From: Chitinophagales bacterium
Lineage (GTDB): Bacteria > Bacteroidota > Bacteroidia > Chitinophagales > Chitinophagaceae
Assembly: GCA_026936105.1 (NCBI GenBank)
Contig: JAIXKI010000032.1
Location: 1 to 52,807, forward strand
DNA length: 52,807 bases
Reading direction: 5' to 3'
Under the pieces are notes generated by a model. It was not told the origin of the DNA and ran no database searches. It saw only the letters and a list, made by a program, of their open reading frames with translations. Below are positions 45,941 through 52,807 of the stretch, in pieces. The position numbers and the translations under genes are program-made. The stretch's first letter is position 1. Each line of letters opens with the position of its first letter.

Positions 45941-46255
45941 GTTATCTAAACGCCTTATATTCAGCTTTATCCTTATTTGAAACGTGTAAATGTAATTTAA
46001 ACCATACAATAAGCGTGCTTTATCAATTATAAATGATTGTGTAGCAAGTAGATTATAAAAATATTAGAACATACTATTTGGCTTGGCAGGCTTTTGTTGA
46101 TATTATTTTTACAAGACCCAAACATTTGTTAAAAAAACCTTTACTTTGCGCAGCATTTTTGAAAATAAAATGTCTTGTTATTATGTCTCATTTTTTTGAA
46201 ATGGGATTATTTCGTTGATCATTTTTTAAAGTTTAATAATTAAAAACTAACGTTC
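45941..46255 (+). promoter_or_regulatory. Intergenic region and promoter element of the second susC
   Basis: There is no gene in these 315 bp. TTTTTACAA (46106-46114), TTTGTTAAAAAAA (46125-46137) and TACTTTGCGCAGCATTT (46142-46158) match the element at 39177-39230 in order and nearly in spacing. TACTTTG is a near-consensus -7 box. The bases TAAAAACTAACGT just before the ATG are also shared with the first susC. Co-regulation of both operons is an inference. Confidence 0.55.
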
Positions 46256-49200
46256 ATGAGAAAAATCTCATCACTATTTTCAGTGCTTATGTTATTTGCT
46301 ACATTAACATTTGCGCAAACCAGAAATGTGAAGGGTACCGTACATGACGCTAAAGGAGATCCCGTTCCTTTTGCTACTGTTACAGAAACAGGTACCAGGA
46401 ATGCTACAACCGCTGATGACAATGGTTATTTTATAATCAAGGTTGGACCGAATGCGAGTCTAACAATTACTTCATCCGGATTTACTGCGCTTACTGTAAA
46501 AGCAGATAAAGTTGATCTTGGAACGATCACATTGGCCACGTCGGCCACAAGCCTGCAGGAAGTGGTTGTAACTACGGCTTTAGGTATTAAACGTGCAGAA
46601 AGAGCTGTAGGATATGCAGTGTCAAAAGTAGATCCGGCGGCAGTTGTTTCTAAGTCAGAGCCTGATATTTTGAAAGATATTCAAGGTAAGGTACCCGGTG
46701 TTGACATCCGGATTGGACAAGGTATGCCGGGTGCCGCAACCCGCATCCAGATAAGAGGGGTTTCCTCTATCGGTTTGTCCACTCAGCCGCTTATTGTTGT
46801 TGACGGCATACCTTATAGTAATGTGTCTGTGGGCGCAGGCAGTCAATTTTCAGCAGGGGGTGCTGTAAGTACCAGTTTGAGCAACCTGGATGTTAACGAT
46901 ATCGAGTCAATTGACATCCTGAAAGGTGCCGCAGCAGCATCACTTTACGGATCACGTGCTTCCAATGGCGTGTTGGTGATAACCACTAAATCAGGTTCTG
47001 CCAAAAAAGGCGCCAAGCCACTGAATGTTACATACAGATCCGGCTACAGTTTCGAAAGAATTTCCAGTATGCCTGAGTTCCAGAATCTATATGGAGCAGG
47101 CGCTGAAATGAGAACCCAATCTTCAAACGGATCATGGGGCGCTCCGTTCGGCCGGGGTGTTATTTATGATGGAGGCGGTAATGTTATCCGTCAGTCCTCT
47201 TCAGGAATTGACTCCATACCTGCCAATACCTGGGCTGATATGTATAAAGCGTATCCGGAACTCTTCCCGAATGGTATGATCGCTTACAAAGCAGTACCGG
47301 ATAATGTTGCAAAATTGTTCACTACAGGCCACCTGGCCGAAAACTCTGTAAACTTTAACGGTGGAGAAGGGAATACAAGGTTTAATGCTACACTCTCAAA
47401 TGTTTATCAAACAGGTTATATCCCCAACAGCTCCTATATAAAGAACAACGTCAGCGTCGGTGGCCAGTCAAATCTTGGCAAACTTACTTTGGGCGGCAAT
47501 ATCTCTTACGCTCATTCTAAACAGGTTGGTGGCTTCTTTGGAGCTAAACAGTCATTTGTCACAGAGCTTGGACGTACTTTCGTACAAGCCCGTAACTGGG
47601 ATATTGCAGGATGGCCATCTACTGACAGAAGCGGAAAACAGATCGGATTTAATACCGGTCAATACACCAACCCGGTATGGGCAACAAAGCATAATGTAAT
47701 CACAACAAATGATGATCGTATTGTAGCTTCAGTGAGGGCCAATTATAAGTTTAATAACTGGGCAACGCTCAGCTACAATTTTGGCGTTAATAATTATTCT
47801 TTATTCCGTGATGCCATTATTGATATCAGTACTTACGGCAGCGCTGATAACCTGGCTGGGAATATTACAGAAAGTGTGTACCGTACCCAGGAGTTACAAT
47901 CCACGCTGGTGGCTTCATTCACACCCAAGATAGGCAAGGATTTCACATTGGATTTCAAAGTAGGTAACAGTATTGATCAGAGAACTTCGAGAGGTCAATA
48001 TATGTATGGAGCAAACTTTACTGTTCCCGGTATTTATAATCTTCGTAATACCAGTAAACAGCAATTTACCGGGGATGGCAGAAATTTCAGAAGGCTTGTC
48101 GGTGTGTTTGGAGATGCCACGCTCGGGTATAAAAACTTTGCATTTATCAATATTGCAGGTAGGGAAGACCTCACCTCTACTCTGCCGTATAAAAACTCGA
48201 AATACTTCTATCCCGGTATTTCCGGATCATTGGTTTGGACAGATGCTTTCAAACTCAGGTCCGATTGGCTGGATTATGGAAAGATCCGTATCGGTTACGC
48301 AAAAGTGGGTAACGATGCTGATCCTCAGAATGGACAAGACGTTTTTGGTTTGCTTACCACCACATTCCTTGGCCAACCCAGAGCTTTGAGGGGATCAACC
48401 ACTTATGATCCGAACCTGACACCTGAATTTACTCATGAAATTGAAGCCGGAACTGACTTTCAACTTTTCAAAAATCGTATAAATGCTGAAATCACCTGGT
48501 ATGATAAAAGAACTACTAACCTGATTTATGCGGTTGATGTTCCTGTGACAACAGGGTACACCGGGTTCTACACTAATATCGGTGAGATCCGCAACACAGG
48601 TTGGGAAATAGGTTTGAGTGTGAAGCCGGTTATGAATAAGAATGTTGACTGGACGATCAGGGGTGCTTTTACGCACAATGAAAACACCACGGTAAAACTT
48701 GTGGAAGGATTGGAAAGAATTTTCATTGGTGGTTTAAGCTATCTGGAACCCGGGATGGCTTTTGGATATCTCAGGGGATTTAGGGCGGCAAGATCTGATG
48801 ATGGACAACTGCTGATAGACCCGAACTCAGGTTGGGCTTTGGAAGATCCTAATGAGCAATATTTAGGAGACCCCAATCCGAAATATAAGTTGGGTATCAC
48901 CAATACTCTCAGAATTAAGAACTTTACGCTTAATGCACTCTTCGATATAACCAAAGGTGGTATGTTCTATTCAGAATCCATCACCGACCTACTGGGGAGA
49001 GGTGTTACTATGGATACCAAAGACAGAGAAAGAAATATAGTAATTAATGGAATTTATGGTAATACAGTTGCCACACCGGGAGCTGACGGGCAAAACCATT
49101 TCACCCCAATGCTTATCGGAGGGAAGACGGTTCCTAACCAGACTAAGATAAGTGTCAACGACCTTTATTTTCAGGCAGGATACGCAAACGTAACCGCGTT

Positions 49201-49492
49201 TGCCATCAACTCATCAGACGAGTTTAATGTTTATGATGGTACTGTATTCAGGCTTCGTGAACTTACACTCGGTTATGACCTGCCTGTTAATATTGTAAAA
49301 AGGCTTAAACTCTCCGGAATCAATGTTTCATTGAGTGCAAGAAATATCTGGTTCCTGGCGCCCAACACTCCTAAATACATACATTTTGACCCGGAGATCG
49401 GTTCTACGGGTACATCTTCAGTGCAGGGAGTGGACGTAAGTGCAGCGCCAAGCACCAAGAGATATGGGATTAACATTAATGTTTCATTTTAA
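46256..49492 (+). CDS. SusC/RagA-family TonB-dependent transporter (second locus)
   Basis: A 1078-residue protein with signal peptide MRKISSLFSVLMLFATLTFAQ, a regulatory-like domain (TRNVKGTVHDAKGDPVPFATVTETG), a TonB-box-like EVVVTTALGIKRAERAVGYAV, a plug with LIVVDGIPYSN and IESIDILKGAAAASLYGSRASNGVLVI, and a barrel ending KRYGININVSF. Only the N-terminal ~60 residues and the plug signature are close to the first SusC; the barrels differ clearly, so the substrates probably differ. susD follows 21 nt downstream. Confidence 0.96.
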   Translation: MRKISSLFSVLMLFATLTFAQTRNVKGTVHDAKGDPVPFATVTETGTRNATTADDNGYFIIKVGPNASLTITSSGFTALTVKADKVDLGTITLATSATSLQEVVVTTALGIKRAERAVGYAVSKVDPAAVVSKSEPDILKDIQGKVPGVDIRIGQGMPGAATRIQIRGVSSIGLSTQPLIVVDGIPYSNVSVGAGSQFSAGGAVSTSLSNLDVNDIESIDILKGAAAASLYGSRASNGVLVITTKSGSAKKGAKPLNVTYRSGYSFERISSMPEFQNLYGAGAEMRTQSSNGSWGAPFGRGVIYDGGGNVIRQSSSGIDSIPANTWADMYKAYPELFPNGMIAYKAVPDNVAKLFTTGHLAENSVNFNGGEGNTRFNATLSNVYQTGYIPNSSYIKNNVSVGGQSNLGKLTLGGNISYAHSKQVGGFFGAKQSFVTELGRTFVQARNWDIAGWPSTDRSGKQIGFNTGQYTNPVWATKHNVITTNDDRIVASVRANYKFNNWATLSYNFGVNNYSLFRDAIIDISTYGSADNLAGNITESVYRTQELQSTLVASFTPKIGKDFTLDFKVGNSIDQRTSRGQYMYGANFTVPGIYNLRNTSKQQFTGDGRNFRRLVGVFGDATLGYKNFAFINIAGREDLTSTLPYKNSKYFYPGISGSLVWTDAFKLRSDWLDYGKIRIGYAKVGNDADPQNGQDVFGLLTTTFLGQPRALRGSTTYDPNLTPEFTHEIEAGTDFQLFKNRINAEITWYDKRTTNLIYAVDVPVTTGYTGFYTNIGEIRNTGWEIGLSVKPVMNKNVDWTIRGAFTHNENTTVKLVEGLERIFIGGLSYLEPGMAFGYLRGFRAARSDDGQLLIDPNSGWALEDPNEQYLGDPNPKYKLGITNTLRIKNFTLNALFDITKGGMFYSESITDLLGRGVTMDTKDRERNIVINGIYGNTVATPGADGQNHFTPMLIGGKTVPNQTKISVNDLYFQAGYANVTAFAINSSDEFNVYDGTVFRLRELTLGYDLPVNIVKRLKLSGINVSLSARNIWFLAPNTPKYIHFDPEIGSTGTSSVQGVDVSAAPSTKRYGININVSF

Positions 49493-49513
49493 TTCAAATC
49501 TAATTTTATCAAC

Positions 49514-51202
49514 ATGAGACGAATAAATAAATATTTAGGCTCTTTTGCAATAGCGGTTTCACTGGTGACCATTGTTCCGGGATGTAAGAAATATCTGGAT
49601 GTGAACCAGAATCTGAATGATCCGACATCAGTGCCTATTTCCACACTTATGACAGCAGTTGAGCAAAGGATCGGCGCCACATTTGCTATCGGTACGACTT
49701 TGGGTACCGGATTGGGAGTTTATACGCATCAGTTGATGCAGTACGGCGGACTTAACCGTTATGGTTTGGTAGGACCGGATATGGATGGTACCTGGAGTAG
49801 CATGTACACTACGGCTACTAACCTAGATGTGATGATAGATCAGGCTTCCAGCGAAGGGAAATCTGTTTATTCCGGGATAGGGAAAGTGCTGAAGGCCTAT
49901 CTGTTTAGTATGATGGTGGATATATGGGGCAATCTTCCTTATACTGAATTCAATCAGTTCAAAGCGGGAATAAAGCAGCCGAAATTTGATGACGGATCGG
50001 ATATTTATGATGCCTGTTTTTCTCTTTTGGATCAGGGTATCAGCGATCTGAATAATACAGCAGGCCAGGTGATTCCAGGTAACGATGATATTGTTTATAA
50101 AGGGAATGCCACTCTGTGGAAAAAAGCAGCCAACACCCTCAAACTTAAACTATACACACAGGTACGCCTGGTAAGGAATGTTGGAACCCAGGTTCAGGCT
50201 TTACTTTCCAATCCTGCTGGTTTAATAAACTCACAGGCAGAAAGTTTTATGTTCCCGTTTGGACCTAACGGAGCAACAGATGACCGTTACCCCGGTTATG
50301 GTGATTATAATGCTGCACAAAGAGGAGGACAGGTTCCCAGCCCATGGATGTACGAGATCATGAAAGGATATAACCCGAATATTTTAGAGGCTAATGAAGA
50401 TCCCAGGATTCCGTTTTACTTTTATAACCAGCTTTCAGCTACAAGGGCAACTGAAAACTGTGCTGATTACAGGGACGGGGCTTTTATGTCATTGACATTC
50501 GGCTCCAACAGCCCTTGTGTGGGGGGGTCCAACAGTAATTCATACACACTATTAGGTATTTACCCAATAGGAGGACGTTATGATGACGGAAGCGCTAAAA
50601 CGATTAATGAAATCGGAGCTGCAACGGCAGGAACTGGTGCTGCTCCTCAAAGAGCTTTAACTTATGCTGACCGTTTATATCTTGAAGCTGAGTTAATTCA
50701 TGTAGGATTGGCAACTGGTGATGAAAGAGCTGTGTTCAGTAAAGCATTGGATGAGTCATTCAACCAGGTTGAATACGTGATCAGGAATTTTATTAAACCT
50801 TCACAATCGGTTCCGAACATAACCACGCTTCCTGCCACTACTACTTATAAAACTTCAGTTCTTTCAGAATTTGATGCTGCTTCGCCCGACAAAAAACTGG
50901 AACTGATTATGACTGAAAAATGGTTATCCAGGCTTGGCAATTCGGTTGATAATTATACTGATTACCGGAGAACGAAATATCCTATTTTATTCAACCCGGC
51001 TCCTGCCAACGGTGGTACTACTACCTCTATTGTTGTACCCGGTCCCGCAGGACCTAATGCGACCAGCCCTTACATTGAGCCGGTATCTAATGGAACAGAG
51101 TATCCCTGGTCATTACCTTATAGCCAGGCAGAGATTGAGCAGAATACTAACGCTCCGGCTCAGAAAGTAGTTTCGACCTTTAAAGTATTTTGGCAACCAT
51201 AA
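49514..51202 (+). CDS. SusD/RagB-like lipoprotein, SusD-like_2 type (second locus)
   Basis: A 562-residue lipoprotein with C24 in VPGC. The text YLDVNQNLNDPTSVPISTLMTAVEQRIG, HQLMQYGGLNRY, KVLKAYLFSMMVDIWGNLPYTEFNQ and KAANTLKLKLYTQVRLV is typical of the SusD-like_2 branch, distinct from the first locus. The C-terminal PDKKLELIMTEKWLSRLGNSVDNYTDYRRTKYP is the family's conserved end. It should form the surface lid of the adjacent SusC. A third lipoprotein gene follows 29 nt downstream. Confidence 0.93.
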   Translation: MRRINKYLGSFAIAVSLVTIVPGCKKYLDVNQNLNDPTSVPISTLMTAVEQRIGATFAIGTTLGTGLGVYTHQLMQYGGLNRYGLVGPDMDGTWSSMYTTATNLDVMIDQASSEGKSVYSGIGKVLKAYLFSMMVDIWGNLPYTEFNQFKAGIKQPKFDDGSDIYDACFSLLDQGISDLNNTAGQVIPGNDDIVYKGNATLWKKAANTLKLKLYTQVRLVRNVGTQVQALLSNPAGLINSQAESFMFPFGPNGATDDRYPGYGDYNAAQRGGQVPSPWMYEIMKGYNPNILEANEDPRIPFYFYNQLSATRATENCADYRDGAFMSLTFGSNSPCVGGSNSNSYTLLGIYPIGGRYDDGSAKTINEIGAATAGTGAAPQRALTYADRLYLEAELIHVGLATGDERAVFSKALDESFNQVEYVIRNFIKPSQSVPNITTLPATTTYKTSVLSEFDAASPDKKLELIMTEKWLSRLGNSVDNYTDYRRTKYPILFNPAPANGGTTTSIVVPGPAGPNATSPYIEPVSNGTEYPWSLPYSQAEIEQNTNAPAQKVVSTFKVFWQP

Positions 51203-51231
51203 TTCAACTTTAAATTTAAAAAGTGATTACG

Positions 51232-52155
51232 ATGAATACAATAAAATACAGCGCAGTGAATAATTTAATTCTTGCCTTACTTACTGTCGCTTTTAGTTTT
51301 GCGGGGTGCAAAAAGGATGATGGCCCTATCAAGGAGGAAATACTATCAAAACTTGAGGATGTGCCGGCAATTTCAACGAATCCGGATGCGACAGGTAGTC
51401 AGGCTATCAGCATTCTTGATTTGGCATCTTTCAATGGAAAATTTTCTGTAACCAAGTATTTCCCTAACTCAATCTCTCCGGATAAGGTTGATGTGGTGGT
51501 AAGGAAATCAAATTCTTCAGGAAAAACAGTAAAGGTGTTTAAAGCTGATGTTAGCTCTTTTCCGGCCAGTTTTACAGTCACTTCTGCTGATCTAACTACT
51601 TTGTTCGGGGCTATAGCGCTGAATGATAATTATGATTTTTCTGTGGATATTTATTATAAAGGGAAAAAGTATGAAGCTTTCCCTGCAGATGGTACAATCA
51701 GGGGAATAGGCCCGGGTGGACCAAACAATATGCCCGGATTCAGTGAGCTTGTCAGGTTCTCAGTTATTTGCGGATACGATCCGGATCTATACCAGGGAGA
51801 TTTTGAAGTAATGCAAGATGATTGGGCAGATTATTCTCCAGGTGATATTGTAACGTTAACAAAGATTGATGCCACACATTTCTCATTCATTAATGTACAT
51901 GCTGTATCACCTGTTCCGATAGTATTTACTGTTAATCCGAATACCAACCTCGTATCTTTACCAAGGGTAAGCGTAGGGTCTGCATGGGGCTGGGCAGTGG
52001 GAATTTATACAGGGGCATTTATGGGAACTACAGGAGCGGCAAGTTCTAGTTATGTATCTCCTTGTGATCAGACAGTGACATTGAGTCTGCTTTATGGGGT
52101 AGATATCGGAAACTGGAGCGGACCTTATTTACTTGTTTTGAAGAAGGTGAACTAA
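51232..52155 (+). CDS. Surface lipoprotein of unknown function, third gene of the second Sus-like operon
   Basis: The start at ATG 51232 is favoured over a GTG 9 nt upstream. The 307-residue product is a lipoprotein (C26 in FAGC, followed by KKDDGP, an acidic stretch that may act as a surface-export signal). Residues ~40-160 look like a beta-sandwich (VDVVVRKSNSSGKTVKVFKADVSSFPASFTV). The second half, with two cysteines (VICGYDPD and SPCDQ), is not recognised. Its position matches that of SusE/SusF-type accessory binding lipoproteins, but there is no clear similarity. A terminator follows. Confidence 0.8.
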   Translation: MNTIKYSAVNNLILALLTVAFSFAGCKKDDGPIKEEILSKLEDVPAISTNPDATGSQAISILDLASFNGKFSVTKYFPNSISPDKVDVVVRKSNSSGKTVKVFKADVSSFPASFTVTSADLTTLFGAIALNDNYDFSVDIYYKGKKYEAFPADGTIRGIGPGGPNNMPGFSELVRFSVICGYDPDLYQGDFEVMQDDWADYSPGDIVTLTKIDATHFSFINVHAVSPVPIVFTVNPNTNLVSLPRVSVGSAWGWAVGIYTGAFMGTTGAASSSYVSPCDQTVTLSLLYGVDIGNWSGPYLLVLKKVN

Positions 52156-52181
52156 ATATTTTTAAAGTATAAAAAGTAGTA

Positions 52182-52216
52182 CAGGCAGACAGAATTTTCT
52201 CAGTTTGCCTGTTTGC
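52182..52216 (+). terminator. Probable terminator of the second Sus-like operon
   Basis: CAGGCAGAC (52182-52190) pairs with GTTTGCCTG (52203-52211) over 9 bp with one G-U and a 12-nt loop, followed by TTTGC. The T-tract is short, so strength is uncertain. Confidence 0.6.
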
Positions 52217-52256
52217 TGTTAAGGCTGCACACTGTCACCAACCGGCACATTGGGAG

Positions 52257-52807
52257 GGGATGATAGTCTGAGTTTTCCCTATCCACCTCCTGCAACAAAT
52301 ATTGTTGACGATAGGTTAAACACCGATTTTGAATATGTAAGCGCAAACTGGTTCCAGTCAGCAAGGGGATTTTATTTCTTCTCTTCTTACAGGAGTCAAA
52401 GATATGATGCTCTTTATATAAATGATGAAGGGCCAAAGCCGGAAGTCCTGAAAGCAGAAAATGATATGCTGCGTGCAGAAGCCAGGGCATATACAAACGA
52501 CCTTTCAGGCGCTGCAGCTATTATAAATGCAAGCACCAGAATTACCAGGGGCAATATGACACCTGTGGCAGCTGACCTGGATGAGATTGTTCAGGCCATA
52601 CATCATGAAAGATTTGTTGAGATGCAAACAACCGGTGTAGGCTTGCAATTCTTCGAGATGAGGAAACTGAATCTTTTGCAAAAAAGCACTCCTCTTCACA
52701 TCTTCACATGCCATTGCCTGCCGGAACTCTACAAACTTTAAGGGTTCCACAGCCCTTTTACACTTTCGGTTATTTAAAGAATGCTGATGGTATAGGTACT
52801 TCCAATG
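52257..52807 (+). pseudogene. 5'-truncated copy of the first susD (3' third), frameshifted
   Basis: This segment aligns with 43360-43902 with 8 mismatches and one insertion (98.5% identity) up to the window edge. It lacks a start, signal peptide and the first ~310 codons. The frame runs from about 52250 to 52741 and contains FSSYRSQRYDALYINDEGPKPEVLKAEND and HHERFVEM. At 52694-52709 CTTCACAT is tandemly duplicated (8 bp), shifting the frame so translation would end HIFTCHCLPELYKL. The copy continues past the window. Confidence 0.93.

Noticed and set aside
43987-52256. Reading the bracketed segment as a composite transposon or integrative element
   Set aside because: The repeats are pieces of susD, not insertion-sequence ends. 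No transposase or integrase and no attachment-site signature was seen.
1-52807. CRISPR arrays, tRNA or rRNA genes, replication origin
   Set aside because: No regularly spaced repeats, cloverleaf-like gene or conserved rRNA text was noticed in reading. A dedicated tRNA scan was not possible.

Overview
The window is a stretch of Bacteroidota chromosome, most likely from the order Chitinophagales (Chitinophagaceae-like). The evidence is two SusC/SusD outer-membrane uptake loci, a SprA-type type IX secretion (T9SS) translocon, a cargo protein with a gliding-motility C-terminal sorting domain, Bacteroidota promoters (TTG near -33 and TAnnTTTG near -7) and a Bacteroidota-style group II intron. No rRNA, tRNA or CRISPR array was seen. 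All identifications come from reading motifs; no database search was run.

Layout. Positions 1-771 are gene-poor. Positions 772-3519 hold two paralogous orphan LuxR-type response regulators flanking a methyltransferase. Positions 3671-5232 form a pterin cluster: two tandem 6-pyruvoyl-tetrahydropterin synthase (PTPS/QueD) paralogues and GTP cyclohydrolase I. fabD follows. A minus-strand run (6208-11523) encodes an SSAT-like acetyltransferase, a D-aminoacylase-like lipoprotein, a class C beta-lactamase-like hydrolase and a Cys/Met-metabolism PLP enzyme. Next come dinB-like (+), fabH (-), ruvA (+) and the 7.2-kb sprA (+).

Positions 21267-35766 are mostly minus strand: secreted nuclease, Ada/MGMT-like protein, an unknown exported protein, SDR, alpha/beta hydrolase, Lnb-like DUF4105 protein, guaB, T9SS cargo, dprA, PorE-like OmpA protein, queE and folD. 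A FrnE-type DsbA protein is the plus-strand exception. Positions 35869-38735 hold two overlapping plus-strand outer-membrane protein genes, the second with an N-terminal ComEA-like helix-hairpin-helix.

The right end is the accessory part. A SusC/SusD pair (39326-43916) ends in a strong terminator, and a group II intron (about 43987-45940) begins 2 nt after the T-run. The intron's reverse transcriptase carries two in-frame nonsense codons, each explicable by one C-to-T change. A second SusC/SusD/lipoprotein operon (46256-52155) follows. The window then ends in a 98.5%-identical copy of the 3' third of the first susD, broken by an 8-bp tandem duplication. The two susD segments form ~0.55-kb direct repeats bracketing the intron and second operon.

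How the genes fit together: folE and the PTPS paralogues, with queE 29 kb away, supply pterin or 7-deazaguanine (queuosine) intermediates; folD serves one-carbon metabolism; fabD and fabH initiate fatty-acid synthesis; ruvA and dprA handle DNA; sprA, the PorE-like protein and the sorting-domain cargo belong to T9SS; the SusCD loci import unknown oligomers. No clearly new multi-gene system is visible. The most interesting items are the susD direct repeat, the nonsense-bearing intron, a recurring promoter layout with the -7 box 3-5 nt from the start codon, and a D-aminoacylase homologue lacking half its metal ligands.
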